DNA from: Leucobacter sp. CX169
GTDB lineage: Bacteria > Actinomycetota > Actinomycetes > Actinomycetales > Microbacteriaceae
DNA length: 64,000 bases
NCBI RefSeq assembly: GCF_017161405.1
Contig: NZ_CP071051.1
Coordinates: 1,612,001 to 1,676,000, forward strand
Direction of reading: 5' to 3'
Shown piece by piece: positions 33,290 to 44,673 of this stretch. The first letter of the stretch is position 1. Each line of letters starts with the position of its first letter. Under the pieces are notes generated by a model that did no database searches, had not been told where the DNA came from, and saw nothing but the letters and a program-made list of their open reading frames with translations. Both the position numbers and the translations under genes were made by a program.

Positions 33290-33327
33290 GGGTGTCTTCT
33301 CTCGGCTGGGCGACCCGGCCCGGTGTG

Positions 33328-33513
33328 CTAGGCAGCCTGCTTGGTGATGGACGTGAAGCCGCGCAGACGCAGGCTGTTGCCAACGACGAAGACGCTCGAG
33401 AACGCCATCGCCGGCGAGCATTGGGTTAAGCATACGGAACGCTGCGACCGGAATCGCTGCCACGTTATAGGCGAACGCCCAAGACAGGTTCGTCTTGATG
33501 GTGCCGAGCGTCT
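33328..33513 (-). pseudogene. C-terminal remnant of a CopA-type copper ATPase
   Basis: Read on the minus strand: KTLGTIKTNLSWAFAYNVAA, IPVAAFRMLNPMLA, then after a frame shift MAFSSVFVVGNSLRLRGFTS ITKQAA-stop. This is the last two helices and tail of CopA. The rest of the gene is missing beyond 33513, and an indel near 33413 breaks the remaining frame. It implies an original copA-copB-csoR order. Confidence 0.85.
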
Positions 33514-33690
33514 TGCGTCAGAGTCGGATCACATCGACAGCGCTCCGCAGATCGCCGCGCTACTGCCTTTACTCACCGACCTTCAAGCAGTTCGTCTTCC
33601 GACCCAGACTTGTAGAGCGAATGGCAGAAGCCGTTGAGAAGTACCAAGCGCTACTTTGCCGTGCGCCGGTCGCAAAAGGTTCGGTCAAGG
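33514..33690. other. unidentified junction sequence
   Basis: Between the copA remnant and the IS remnant. A plus-strand frame (33495-33695; FKQFVFRPRLVERMAEAVEK) looks protein-like but has no recognisable family or start. Treated as debris. Confidence 0.35.
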
Positions 33691-33771
33691 TCTGACGGGT
33701 TGCAGAGGAGATCGAGTGCCGTCGCACTGGCGGCGTGACTAGAACTGTCACCTATCCGTGCAGCAGTCCCG
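33691..33771 (+). mobile_element. degenerate right end of the copy-1-type IS
   Basis: The last about 55 bp match the right end of the IS at 3568-4865 with several changes (GTGACTAGAACTGTCACCTA TCCGTGCAGCAG), including the terminal inverted repeat; similarity fades leftwards around 33691. The rest of the element is gone, pointing to an old IS-mediated deletion. Confidence 0.8.
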
Positions 33772-33915
33772 TCTGTGCGTTCGGCTCACTTAGCTGGACA
33801 GGCAGCACTTGAACTTGCTGGTCTTGATTCTGCCGAGTTGCCGACTCTTGCAACGGCAAGTGATGTAGATCCGGCAGCAGTAGTTCTGGTTACACCGTCC
33901 GAATGTCGAGCGTAG
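33772..33915 (+). pseudogene. C-terminal fragment of an unknown gene, coupled to the ankyrin gene
   Basis: Open frame from the IS remnant to TAG at 33913-33915: SAHLAGQAALELAGLDSAEL, PTLATASDVDPAAVVLVTPS, ECRA. It overlaps the ankyrin start by 13 nt, and its A+T-leaning codons match the ankyrin gene rather than the metal genes. No family recognised. Upstream part lost. Confidence 0.5.
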
Positions 33916-34571
33916 GGTGGCAGTTGGAAGTTGATTGGCCAGGCGTGATAGAGGCGGGACTTCTCAAGGAGAGTCACGTCGACAACATCAATCGTCTTGC
34001 GGACGTTGCCAAAGTCGGCAATTGGGAGGCGGTATTTCGTCTTCTTGATCGAGAGCGATTTCTGAGCGTAAATCAATGGAGAATCGCTGGTGACTCTTGG
34101 TTCACACCACTTCACCAGGCAGTTTGGCTCGGCGCCTCATCGGAGGTCGTGGATGAACTCATCCGGCGCGGAGCATGGCGTTCGTTACGGAACGCTGAAG
34201 GCGATCGTCCAATCGATATTGCTTTGAAACGCAATCATCAGCATCTTGCTGATGCGCTGACCGTGCGTGATCTGAGCGACAACGAGTTGCGAAAGTTTGC
34301 TGCATGGGACAAGTACCTATCTGAACTGATTCAGGAACGTACCGAGTCTTTGGAGCCCGTAAAGATTCGGCCAATCCCTTCCGAGATCATCGCGTTGGAG
34401 ACATTGGACAATCTGTACTTTGGTTATCCAGGTATGTACGGCGGCTTCTCGATGTCGATATTCAAGGGTCGATTGCTGGTTGAGAGTTGGAGCCGAGTCG
34501 TTGGCGGTTCAGGCCAGGCCCATGTCATTACCGAGAGCGGTTGTGTGCTTGTCGAGGAAGGCTTCGTTTAA
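33903..34571 (+). CDS. ankyrin-repeat protein (possible immunity protein)
   Basis: 222 residues. One or two ankyrin-like repeats (about 45-110): WFTPLHQAVWLGASSEVVDE, LIRRGAWRSLRNAEGDRPID, IALKRNHQHLADAL. The C-terminal domain is rich in aromatics/Gly (NLYFGYPGMYGGFSMSIFKG). No signal peptide or membrane helix. It overlaps the end of a truncated upstream gene, an arrangement typical of toxin-immunity pairs. Lower G+C than the metal genes. The role is inference only. Confidence 0.65.
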   Translation: MSSVGWQLEVDWPGVIEAGLLKESHVDNINRLADVAKVGNWEAVFRLLDRERFLSVNQWRIAGDSWFTPLHQAVWLGASSEVVDELIRRGAWRSLRNAEGDRPIDIALKRNHQHLADALTVRDLSDNELRKFAAWDKYLSELIQERTESLEPVKIRPIPSEIIALETLDNLYFGYPGMYGGFSMSIFKGRLLVESWSRVVGGSGQAHVITESGCVLVEEGFV

Positions 34572-35047
34572 ATTCTCATAGTCGAGGCTTGATCGACGAG
34601 TGCACCAGCTGCGACTAAGGAGATGCGAACCTGCTTACGGTCGACACCGAGAGTGCGTGAGATAGCGCGCATTGAGATGCCACCGCCGTGCAGCTTCACT
34701 ATCTCTGCGGCTTCCTCGATTGTGAGGCCGTGCTGGCGGCGCACGACGTTGCTCAGGGTGAGATGTTTCGAGACGGTTGCACGGTGCACACCATACTTCT
34801 GAGCGAGGTATCCGACGCTGAAACCAGTGAGGTAATCGTCGACAAGTCGATCTACTTCTGCGGGGGTGAGAAAGGTTTGAGGTTTCCCAATCCTCCTTAC
34901 GCAAGGCCCTCGTACGTCGTGAATCGGGGTATTATCGGCCCGCCGCGATACCCGGTATACCCCTCGTTTCCAGCGAGAAATCAACGATTTCAGCTTCGGG
35001 GTGGGGTTTGAGAACTTTCTACGCAGGGACCCGAAGAAAAGTCGCAA
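34568..35047 (-). CDS. double helix-turn-helix protein (copy 2) at the right island end
   Basis: Up to 159 residues from a TTG at 35047; the start is uncertain because similarity with copy 1 begins at RWKRGVYRVSRR. Two resolvase/Hin-type HTH units: TPAEVDRLVDDYLTGFSVGY to LAQKYGVHRATVSKHL, and GISMRAISRTLGVDRKQV. The frame begins 3 nt inside the right att core and points inward. In a circular form it would lie directly downstream of the recombinase on the same strand, so an excision-control role is possible. Convergent with the ankyrin gene (4-nt overlap). Confidence 0.7.
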   Translation of the reverse strand: MRLFFGSLRRKFSNPTPKLKSLISRWKRGVYRVSRRADNTPIHDVRGPCVRRIGKPQTFLTPAEVDRLVDDYLTGFSVGYLAQKYGVHRATVSKHLTLSNVVRRQHGLTIEEAAEIVKLHGGGISMRAISRTLGVDRKQVRISLVAAGALVDQASTMRI

Positions 35048-35049
35048 GA

Positions 35050-35056
35050 CATAGTG
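35050..35056. repeat. candidate attR core (7-bp direct repeat)
   Basis: CATAGTG, identical to 2512-2518. It overlaps the first bases of the displaced tRNA-His terminator, so joining 2512 to 35050 would restore tRNA-His followed directly by its own terminator and the metallopeptidase-clpS genes. Confidence 0.55.
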
Positions 35057-35099
35057 AAGGCCCGAATCCCCTGACGGGGGTTCGGGCCTTCACTATTTT
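35051..35099 (+). terminator. strong Rho-independent terminator (original tRNA-His terminator)
   Basis: 21-bp stem (35051-35071 with 35076-35096, one G-T pair), TGAC loop, then TTTT. No plus-strand gene ends just before it now. Its natural client is tRNA-His at the other end of the island. Confidence 0.85.
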
Positions 35100-35137
35100 C
35101 GCGGCACGCACCGAGCGCAGATGTGTAGGGTGAAGAC

Positions 35138-35485
35138 ATGCTCACGATGTCACACGACGAGTTCGAGACCCTGGTCTCGGAGGGCCTCGACTCCCTCCAC
35201 GAGGACATGCTCACCAAACTCGACAACGTGATCTTTCTCGTCGAGGATCGGCCGACCGACGGCTCTGACATCCTCGGCATGTACCACGGGTTCTCGCTCG
35301 CCGAGCGTGAGCACTACGGGTACGGCGAGGAGCCCGATCGCATTGTGTTGTACCGCGAGCCGTTGCTCGCCCATTGCGAGAATCGAGAAGACCTGGTCGC
35401 CGAGATTCGCGTGACTCTCGTCCACGAGATCGCGCACTTCTACGGCCTCTCGGAGAAGCGCATTCACGAGCTGGGTTGGGGGTAG
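35138..35485 (+). CDS. zincin-like metallopeptidase family protein
   Basis: 115 residues, PF06262-type. Zinc motif HEIAHFYG (HExxH, near residue 95), preceded by a hydrophobic strand (VRVTLV-like). Short acidic N-terminus (MSHDEFETLVSEGLDSL). Precedes clpS by 4 nt; the pair with DUF2017 is conserved in Micrococcales, suggesting a link to ClpS/ClpC proteolysis. First core gene after the island. Confidence 0.9.
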   Translation: MLTMSHDEFETLVSEGLDSLHEDMLTKLDNVIFLVEDRPTDGSDILGMYHGFSLAEREHYGYGEEPDRIVLYREPLLAHCENREDLVAEIRVTLVHEIAHFYGLSEKRIHELGWG

Positions 35486-35489
35486 CGCC

Positions 35490-35774
35490 ATGCCGGAAAC
35501 AGGAATCAATCGGGAGAACTCCCCCGTCGCTGTCACGGAGCGACCCTGGCAGACGGTCGTGTGGGACGACCCCGTGAACTTGATGTCGTACGTGTCGTAC
35601 GTCTTCCGCACCCATTTTGGTTGCACGCTCGAGCGAGCGGAAGCGCTCATGCTCGAGGTCCACAACGACGGCAACGCGGTCGTCGCTGTCGGCCCGCGAG
35701 AGGTGATGGAGATGCACGTCGAGGCGATGCATGGCTACGGCCTCTGGGCAACACTCCGCCAGGCGGGGAGTTAG
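35490..35774 (+). CDS. clpS: ATP-dependent Clp protease adaptor ClpS
   Basis: 94 residues. Delivers N-degron substrates to ClpC/ClpA-ClpP. Hallmarks: WQTVVWDDPVNLMSYVSYVF (N-degron pocket Asp and Met), MLEVHNDGNAVVAVGPREVM and MHVEAMHGYGLWATL. Its stop overlaps the GTG start of the DUF2017 gene (TAGTG). Confidence 0.95.
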   Translation: MPETGINRENSPVAVTERPWQTVVWDDPVNLMSYVSYVFRTHFGCTLERAEALMLEVHNDGNAVVAVGPREVMEMHVEAMHGYGLWATLRQAGS

Positions 35775-36367
35775 TGCGCATCGTCGCCGGCCGGGCCGGC
35801 GCACTCACCCTGGAGCTCTTCGACGAAGAGGCTACCCTGCTCGAGAACCTCCTCGACCAGCTCATCGAGCTCTTGCAGAGCCACAGCGGCACGAGCCTGG
35901 ACCCAGATCCGCTCTTCGCGAGCCTCGAGATCGGCGGCACCGACGAAACACCCGAGGATCCCGCACTCGCACGCCTGTTCCCCGATGCCTACTCCGATGC
36001 CGAGGAAGCAGCGAAGTTTCGTCGCGTCACGGAGCAGGGCCTGCTCAACCGCAAGTTGCAGGACGCAACGAGTGTCGTCACGGCGCTCGCAATCGATGCC
36101 CCAGATCGCGCCGGTGTCGACGCCGCGGCGCACGAGCCTGTGCGCGTCACCATCACCGCCGAGTCGCTGCCGGAATGGGTTCGCACGGTCAGCGCGCTGC
36201 GCCTCGCCATCGCGGCCCGGCTGGGCATCGACGGCGAAGAAGACCATGAACGCGCGCTCGAGGACGACGAGACCCACGGCACCGTGCTCGTCTTTGATTG
36301 GCTCGCGGCCATCGTCGATTCCCTGCTTCGCTTCGAGTCAGTCCTCGGCGACGAGCCCATCGAATAG
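35774..36367 (+). CDS. DUF2017 family protein
   Basis: 197 residues, starting at GTG 35774 (VRIVAGRAGALTLELFDEEA), the normal N-terminus for this family; the frame upstream is a shadow of clpS. Two helical acidic domains, LARLFPDAYSDAEEAAKFRR in the middle, and LVFDWLAAIVDSLLRFE at the end. It always travels with clpS in actinobacteria; no biochemical function is known to me. Confidence 0.88.
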   Translation: MRIVAGRAGALTLELFDEEATLLENLLDQLIELLQSHSGTSLDPDPLFASLEIGGTDETPEDPALARLFPDAYSDAEEAAKFRRVTEQGLLNRKLQDATSVVTALAIDAPDRAGVDAAAHEPVRVTITAESLPEWVRTVSALRLAIAARLGIDGEEDHERALEDDETHGTVLVFDWLAAIVDSLLRFESVLGDEPIE

Positions 36368-36388
36368 CCCGGCTTGCGGGGTGGCGGG

Positions 36389-37603
36389 CTACTGCGGGTT
36401 CTGCAAGGACCGCGGGTCCACGACGGTCCCCCGACCTTCGAGCAGGCGCGCCGGGGCGACCGCTGCACCGAAACGCTCGCGCAGCTCGTCCACCGCTGAG
36501 TCGACGGCACGCCAGCCGTCGTCGTCGCTCCACAGTCCGGCAGGGTCACTTCCCTCTGCGACGAGTTGTTCCGCGCGCACGCCGATCAGGCGCACAGGCC
36601 GACCCGCTACATCGAGCGCCTCGAACAACTCGTGCGCCGTCTGAAAGAGGCGTCTCGACGAATTCGTCGCCTCCGGCAATGTGCGCGAGCGCGTGATCGT
36701 CTCGAAGTTTGCCCAGCGGACCTTGATCGCTACCGTGCGCGCCTCGACCTCGGCCGCACGCAGCCGTTCCCCGATCTTCGCGGACAGACGGAGAAGCTCG
36801 CGATTCAAGACCCGCGGATCAGCGACGTCCTGCGCAAACGTTTCCTCATGGCCGATGCTCTTCTCGATCCGACTCGTCACGATATCTCGCGCATCGCGGC
36901 CGTTCGCGAGTTCGTGGAGCTTCTGCGCCGAGGCCGCGCCCACCAGGCGCCTGAGGGACTCCATCGGCTCGCGCGCGAGATCGGCGACAGTGTGAATCGC
37001 CCGCGACCGCAGCGCCTTCTCGGTCGCGGCGCCAACTCCCCACATCGCCCCCACGGGAAGCGGGTGCAAAAACTCAAGGCTGCGCGCTGGCGGAATCTCC
37101 AAGATCCCGTCGGGCTTGGCTCGCTGGGAGGCGAGCTTGGCGATGAACTTCGTCCCGCCCAATCCCACCGACGCCGGGAGCCCGGTCACCTCACGCACGC
37201 GCTCGCGGATTGCGCGGGCAATTTCGATCGGCTCCCCGAAGAGCTTTCGCGAGCCCTCGACATCAAGAAACGCCTCGTCGATACTCAGCGGTTCGACGAG
37301 CGGGGTGAACTCGGCAAAGATCGCCATCACCGCACGCGAGGCGATCCGGTACTTGTCGTAGCTGCCGGGCAGGATCACGAGCTGCGGGCACCGAGCGAGC
37401 GCCTGGCCGATCGGCATGGCGGAGCGGACGCCGAACGTACGCGCCTCGTAACTTGCGCTGGAAACGACTGATCGGCCCGACGTACCGCCCACCACTACGG
37501 GTTTGCCGATGAGGTCGGGCCGATCCAGGAGCTCGACAGAGACAAAGAACGAGTCCATGTCAACGTGCAGCATCGACGCCCGCGTGCGAGGGAGGGAACT
37601 CAT
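36389..37603 (-). CDS. dinB: DNA polymerase IV
   Basis: 404 residues, Y-family translesion polymerase. Catalytic motifs HVDMDSFFVSVE (near 13-24) and LSIDEAFLDV; FGVRSAMPIGQA, then VGLGGTKFIAKLAS; little finger with IGHEETFAQDV. Complete, unlike the truncated umuC in the island. It ends 22 nt from the convergent DUF2017 gene. No beta-clamp-binding QL(S/D)LF motif is visible at the C-terminus, which instead ends RGTVVDPRSLQNPQ. Confidence 0.95.
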   Translation of the reverse strand: MSSLPRTRASMLHVDMDSFFVSVELLDRPDLIGKPVVVGGTSGRSVVSSASYEARTFGVRSAMPIGQALARCPQLVILPGSYDKYRIASRAVMAIFAEFTPLVEPLSIDEAFLDVEGSRKLFGEPIEIARAIRERVREVTGLPASVGLGGTKFIAKLASQRAKPDGILEIPPARSLEFLHPLPVGAMWGVGAATEKALRSRAIHTVADLAREPMESLRRLVGAASAQKLHELANGRDARDIVTSRIEKSIGHEETFAQDVADPRVLNRELLRLSAKIGERLRAAEVEARTVAIKVRWANFETITRSRTLPEATNSSRRLFQTAHELFEALDVAGRPVRLIGVRAEQLVAEGSDPAGLWSDDDGWRAVDSAVDELRERFGAAVAPARLLEGRGTVVDPRSLQNPQ

Positions 37604-37654
37604 CGTCCCATTCCCTCACACACCACCGACATTGCTCCCCGAACGTCGCAGGGG

Positions 37655-39172
37655 CTACAGCTGAGCTGCACGCTCCAGCACCAGCTCGCGTACACGGCCG
37701 GCATCAGCCTGGCCGCGCATCGCCTTCATGACCGAGCCGATGACGGCGCCGGCCGCCTGCACCTTACCGTCGCGGATCTTTTCGAGCACATCGGGCTGCT
37801 GCGCGAGCGCCGCATCGATAGCCTCAATGAGCGGCCCGTCGTCCGAGACGATGGCGAGGCCACGGGCCTCGACGATCTCGGTCGCCGTACCCTCGCCGTC
37901 GATGACACCCTGGATGACCTGGCGGGCCAGCTTGTCGTTGAGCGTCCCCGCGTCAACCAGCGCGACAACCGCGGAGAGCTGCTCCGGCGTGATGAGCTCG
38001 GATGCCTCGGCACCGCGCTCGTTCGCAATTCGCGCAATCTCGCCGGTCCACCACTTGCGGGCGGTCTGCGCGGGAACCCCGGCGGCGACCGTCTGCTCGA
38101 GCGTGTCGAGCAGACCCGAGTTCACGACGTCCTGGAACTCGAGCGTGGTGAAGCCCCAGTCCGCGCGCAGCCGGCGACGACGCAGCGTCGGGTGCTCAGG
38201 CAGCGTGAGACGCAGTTCCTCGACCAGCTCACGCGACGGCGTGAGCGGCGCGAGATCGGGCTCCGGGAAGTAGCGGTAGTCGTCGGCGTCGCTCTTGGGA
38301 CGGCCGGGCGAGGTCTCGCCCGTGTCCTCGTGCCAGTGGCGCGTCTCCTGGGTAATCGAGCCGCCCTCGGAGAGGATCCGGGCCTGGCGCTGAATCTCGA
38401 AGCGCACCGCGCGCTCAATCGAGCGCAGCGAGTTCACGTTCTTGGTCTCCGTGCGCGTACCGAGCACCGACATGCCGGCGTCCTCGTTCCCGCGGGGGCG
38501 CAGCGACACGTTGGCGTCGCAGCGCAGGTTCCCGCGCTCCATCTTCGCGTCAGAAATCCCGAGCCCGAGCACGATGTCGCGAATGGTCGACACGTAGTTT
38601 GCCGCGATCTCGGGAGTGTCGGCCTCTCCGCCAAAGATCGGCCGGGTGACGATCTCTACGAGCGGAACGCCCGCGCGGTTGTAGTCGACGAGGGAGTACT
38701 CGGCTCCCTGGATGCGACCGGTCGAACCGCCCACGTGGGTCAGCTTGCCGGCGTCCTCCTCCATGTGTGCGCGCTCGATCGGAACGTGCACCACCCGGCC
38801 GCTGGCCAATTCAATCTCGACCGAGCCGTCGACCGCGATCGGGTCGTCGAACTGCGAGATCTGATAGTTCTTCGCCATGTCCGGGTAGAAGTAGTTCTTG
38901 CGCGCGAACCCCGACACCTCGGCGATGTCGCAGTCCAGGGCGAGCCCCAGACGGATCGAATAGCGCACCGCTTCTTCGTTCACCACTGGCAGCGAACCGG
39001 GAAGGCCCAGGCACACCGGGGTGAGGTTCGTGTTCGGCTCGGCGCCGAACGTATTGGGTGCCGACGAGAACATCTTCGTCTGCGTGTTGAGCTCGACGTG
39101 CACCTCGAGGCCGATGACCGGCTCGTAGCGCTCGAGCGCCTCCTCGAAGCTCATCAGCTTGGTCTTCGCCAT
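37655..39172 (-). CDS. gatB: Asp/Glu-tRNA(Asn/Gln) amidotransferase subunit B
   Basis: 505 residues; recognises and phosphorylates mischarged Glu-tRNA(Gln) in the GatCAB complex. N-terminal YEPVIGLEVHVELNTQTKMF, Zn/cradle region (VCLGLPGSLPVVNEEAV), DYNRAGVPLVEIVTRP, and the C-terminal YqeY/tail domain. The start at 39172 is fixed by the 1-nt overlap with the gatA stop (TAATG) and by the canonical N-terminus; the longer frame is a shadow of gatA. Confidence 0.97.
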   Translation of the reverse strand: MAKTKLMSFEEALERYEPVIGLEVHVELNTQTKMFSSAPNTFGAEPNTNLTPVCLGLPGSLPVVNEEAVRYSIRLGLALDCDIAEVSGFARKNYFYPDMAKNYQISQFDDPIAVDGSVEIELASGRVVHVPIERAHMEEDAGKLTHVGGSTGRIQGAEYSLVDYNRAGVPLVEIVTRPIFGGEADTPEIAANYVSTIRDIVLGLGISDAKMERGNLRCDANVSLRPRGNEDAGMSVLGTRTETKNVNSLRSIERAVRFEIQRQARILSEGGSITQETRHWHEDTGETSPGRPKSDADDYRYFPEPDLAPLTPSRELVEELRLTLPEHPTLRRRRLRADWGFTTLEFQDVVNSGLLDTLEQTVAAGVPAQTARKWWTGEIARIANERGAEASELITPEQLSAVVALVDAGTLNDKLARQVIQGVIDGEGTATEIVEARGLAIVSDDGPLIEAIDAALAQQPDVLEKIRDGKVQAAGAVIGSVMKAMRGQADAGRVRELVLERAAQL

Positions 39173-40710
39173 TACAGGGCCGCCTTTCCGAGCGAGGCTG
39201 CCGAGAGCGCCGGCGCCTGAGCGTAAAACGGGGCGCCGTCGCGCTCCGCGATGAGCTGTTCGATGGCCGCGCCGACCTGGTACAGGCGCGCGTCCTCGGT
39301 TGCGGGGGCCATCAGCTGCAGGCCGACGGGAAGCCCATCCTCGGCCGCGAGGCCGATGGGAAGGCTCATCCCCGGGATCCCTGCGAGGTTCGCCGGGATC
39401 GTCGTGGCATCGTTCAGGTAGTCCTGCATCGGATCGCCCTGGTGCGAGCCGAGGTTCCACGCGGTGGTGGGCGCCGTCGGGGACGCGATGACGTCGACCT
39501 GGGCGAAGCCCGCAGCGAAGTCACGCTGGATCAGCGTGCGCACCTGCTGGGCGCTGCCGTAGTAGGCGTCGTAGTAACCAGCAGACAGTGCGTAGGTACC
39601 AAGGATGATGCGGCGTTTGACCTCTGCACCGAACCCGGCCGCGCGAGACTCGCTCATCACGCCTTCGACCGTGCCGCCACCCGCGGGGTTCACTCGGAGG
39701 CCGAACCGCACCGAATCGTACTTCGCCAGGTTGCTCGAGGCCTCGGCCGGCAGGATCAGGTAGTACGCGGAGACCGCGTACTCGAAGTGCGGGGCGTCGA
39801 TCTCGATGATCTCGGCACCCTGGGCGGTGAGCAGCGCGAGCGACTCTTCGAATCGGGCCTTTACACCCGCTTGGACACCGTCGATCATGAGCTGCTTGAC
39901 GACGCCAACGCGCAGGCCCTTCAGCGAGGAACCTGCGGCACCCTCGCGGGCAGCTGCGGCCATCGACGGCCACGCGACCTGCAGCGAGGTCGAATCGTGC
40001 GCGTCAAAGCCGGCGACCACGTCGTGCAACAGCGCGGTGTCGAGCACCGTGCGGGCGCACGGGCCAACCTGGTCGAGCGACGAGGCGAGGGCGATCGCGC
40101 CGTAGCGGCTGACGCCGCCGTAGGTGGGCTTGACGCCCACGGTTCCGGTCAAGGCCGCAGGCTGGCGGATCGAGCCGCCAGTGTCGCTACCGAGGGCGAG
40201 TGGCGCCTCAAACGCACTCACGGCCGCGGCGGAGCCACCGCCCGATCCACCCGGGATTCGGTCGAGGTTCCACGGGTTGCGAGTCGGGCCGTACGCCGAG
40301 TTCTCGGTCGACGAGCCCATCGCGAACTCGTCCATGTTCGTCTTGCCGAGCGGCACGAGGCCGGCCTCGCGCGTCTTGCGGACGACGGTGGCGTCGTAGG
40401 GCGACATCCAGCCCTCGAGGATCTTCGAGCCGCTGGTCGAGGGGTAGTCCGTCGTGACGAGGACGTCCTTGATCGCGAGCGGCACGCCGGCGAGTTCGCC
40501 CAGCTGCTCCCCCGCGGCACGGCGAGCGTCGATCGCGGCCGCGGCGGCGAGCGAGTTCTCCTCGTTCACCGCGAGGAACGCGTTGAGCGTCCCGTCGACC
40601 TCGTTGATGCGATCAAGGTGCGCGCGCGTGGCCTCGACCGAGGAAACTTCGCCCGAGGCGAGCTTCGCGGAGAGATCCGCAGCGGTCAGGTGAATCAGTT
40701 CGGCAGTCAC
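39172..40710 (-). CDS. gatA: Asp/Glu-tRNA(Asn/Gln) amidotransferase subunit A
   Basis: 512 residues; glutaminase/amidase subunit releasing ammonia for GatB. Amidase signature with the Ser-Ser-Lys triad: Lys in PLAIKDVL, Ser in [11 protein letters not shown] and Ser in [12 protein letters not shown]. The GTG start overlaps the gatC stop (TAGTG). Order gatC-gatA-gatB is usual. Its presence means Gln-tRNA and perhaps Asn-tRNA are made indirectly. Confidence 0.97.
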   Translation of the reverse strand: MTAELIHLTAADLSAKLASGEVSSVEATRAHLDRINEVDGTLNAFLAVNEENSLAAAAAIDARRAAGEQLGELAGVPLAIKDVLVTTDYPSTSGSKILEGWMSPYDATVVRKTREAGLVPLGKTNMDEFAMGSSTENSAYGPTRNPWNLDRIPGGSGGGSAAAVSAFEAPLALGSDTGGSIRQPAALTGTVGVKPTYGGVSRYGAIALASSLDQVGPCARTVLDTALLHDVVAGFDAHDSTSLQVAWPSMAAAAREGAAGSSLKGLRVGVVKQLMIDGVQAGVKARFEESLALLTAQGAEIIEIDAPHFEYAVSAYYLILPAEASSNLAKYDSVRFGLRVNPAGGGTVEGVMSESRAAGFGAEVKRRIILGTYALSAGYYDAYYGSAQQVRTLIQRDFAAGFAQVDVIASPTAPTTAWNLGSHQGDPMQDYLNDATTIPANLAGIPGMSLPIGLAAEDGLPVGLQLMAPATEDARLYQVGAAIEQLIAERDGAPFYAQAPALSAASLGKAAL

Positions 40711-41030
40711 TACTGCTCCTCCCCCAGGATCGCGGAAACACGGAATCGTCCATCAAATTCGTCGGGCGCGCCGGAGAGCGCCTGCTCCTGTGTCAGCACG
40801 TCGGCGATCACGTCGGGGCGGGTCACATTCGAGAGCGGAATGGGGTGGCTCGTCGCGGGAATATCCGGCGTGGTCACCTCGCTCACCTTGGCGATGTTTC
40901 GCACGATCGAGCCGAGCTCGCTGGTAAGCGTCGCAACTTCTTCGTCGGTGAGGGCGATTCGAGCGAGTCCGGCGAGGTGCTGCACGGTTTCGACCGTGAT
41001 CTCGCCGCTCGCGGCACTGTTTTCAGGCAT
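40710..41030 (-). CDS. gatC: Asp/Glu-tRNA(Asn/Gln) amidotransferase subunit C
   Basis: 106 residues; wraps and stabilises GatA-GatB. Typical [20 protein letters not shown] at the N-terminus, middle ([20 protein letters not shown]), and tail [12 protein letters not shown]. First gene of the gatCAB operon; about 40 nt downstream of ligA on the same strand. Confidence 0.94.
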   Translation of the reverse strand: MPENSAASGEITVETVQHLAGLARIALTDEEVATLTSELGSIVRNIAKVSEVTTPDIPATSHPIPLSNVTRPDVIADVLTQEQALSGAPDEFDGRFRVSAILGEEQ

Positions 41031-41072
41031 GCTGCTCCGCGGGTCTGGGGGTGACGTGGGGACCCCACTATT

Positions 41073-43478
<2,406 letters not shown>

Positions 43479-44627
43479 CTATGCCGAAACCGAGGTCGCC
43501 GATACCGAGCGATCGATCGTGAACTGACCGAGCACACGCGTGCCCAGGTACAGCACCGCGGTCTGGCCGGGAGCGACACCCACAAGCGGATCGATGGGAT
43601 CGACGACAACCTCGTGCGTCGCGTCGACGCGGTGGAGCTCGGTGCGCGCGTCGTCGGTGATCTCGACCAGCCGCGCGACCGCCGGCACGGGGTCGGCGTG
43701 GGCGCGAATCTGCACCTCGCAGTCGAACGCCTCTGCAAGATCGATACCGGGCTCTCCTGCCCAGCTGAAGCGGCCGCCCGAGATCTGGCTCACGGCGAGA
43801 GCCTCCTTGGGGCCCACCACGACCTGATTCGATACCGGCCGGATCGAGAGCACGAAGCGCGGCTTGCCGTCCTCCGCCGGCCGTCCGATCGCCAGGCCCC
43901 TGCGCTGACCGATCGTGTACCCGTTCGCACCGTCGTGCTGTCCAAGAACAACACCTGCCTCGTCGACGATGTCACCGGGCGTGCGCTCGCTGTGATCGGA
44001 GAGCCAGCCGCGCGTATCGCCATCGGGGATGAAACAGATGTCGTGGCTATCCGGCTTCTGCGCGATCTGGATGCCGCGCTCGGCTGCCTCTGCGCGCACG
44101 AGGTCCTTCGACGGGGTGTCACCGAGCGGGAAGTAGCAATAGGCGAGCTGCTCTTCGGTCAGCACCCCGAGGACATAGGACTGATCTTTCGCCCAGGCGC
44201 TCGCCCGATGCAGCTCGCGGCCGTTCGGGCCTTCGGCCATGATTGCGTAGTGGCCCGTCGCGACCGCGTCGAATCCGAGGGCGATCGCCTTGTCGAGCAG
44301 CGCCGCGAACTTGATCTTCTCGTTGCAGCGCATGCACGGGTTCGGGGTACGACCCGCCTCGTACTCGGCGACGAAGTCGTCGACGACGTCCTCCTTGAAG
44401 CGCTCGCTGAAGTCCCAGACGTAGAACGGGATATCGAGCAGGCCGGCGACGCGGCGCGCGTCCATCGAGTCCTCGATGGTGCAGCAGCCGCGCGAACCGG
44501 TGCGCAGGGTCCCGGGCATGCGGCTGAGCGCCAGGTGTACGCCCACCACTTCGTGACCTGCGTCAACCGCGCGCGCCGCAGCGACCGCAGAATCGACGCC
44601 ACCACTCATCGCCGCCAAAATCTTCAT
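43479..44627 (-). CDS. mnmA: tRNA-specific 2-thiouridylase MnmA
   Basis: 382 residues; makes s2U34 in tRNA Lys/Glu/Gln. PP-loop [14 protein letters not shown] at the N-terminus, nucleophile Cys in [12 protein letters not shown], second Cys in [11 protein letters not shown], and C-terminal beta-barrel. The sulfur donor is probably the desulfurase encoded 46 nt upstream; the two genes form an operon. Confidence 0.96.
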   Translation of the reverse strand: MKILAAMSGGVDSAVAAARAVDAGHEVVGVHLALSRMPGTLRTGSRGCCTIEDSMDARRVAGLLDIPFYVWDFSERFKEDVVDDFVAEYEAGRTPNPCMRCNEKIKFAALLDKAIALGFDAVATGHYAIMAEGPNGRELHRASAWAKDQSYVLGVLTEEQLAYCYFPLGDTPSKDLVRAEAAERGIQIAQKPDSHDICFIPDGDTRGWLSDHSERTPGDIVDEAGVVLGQHDGANGYTIGQRRGLAIGRPAEDGKPRFVLSIRPVSNQVVVGPKEALAVSQISGGRFSWAGEPGIDLAEAFDCEVQIRAHADPVPAVARLVEITDDARTELHRVDATHEVVVDPIDPLVGVAPGQTAVLYLGTRVLGQFTIDRSVSATSVSA

Positions 44628-44673
44628 CGGGCAAGTCTACGCCGAGCTGGTCGGTGGTTCCTGGGACGGGCGG

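Noticed and set aside
31187-33463. 758-residue version of CopB copy 2
   Set aside because: The first 58 residues come from the frame-shifted copA tail; the His-rich start at 33289 matches the paralogue's design.
34990-35280. 96-residue minus-strand frame crossing the right att site
   Set aside because: Antisense to the metallopeptidase start and low-complexity. Its only value is to show that the recombinase frame would stay open across the circular junction.
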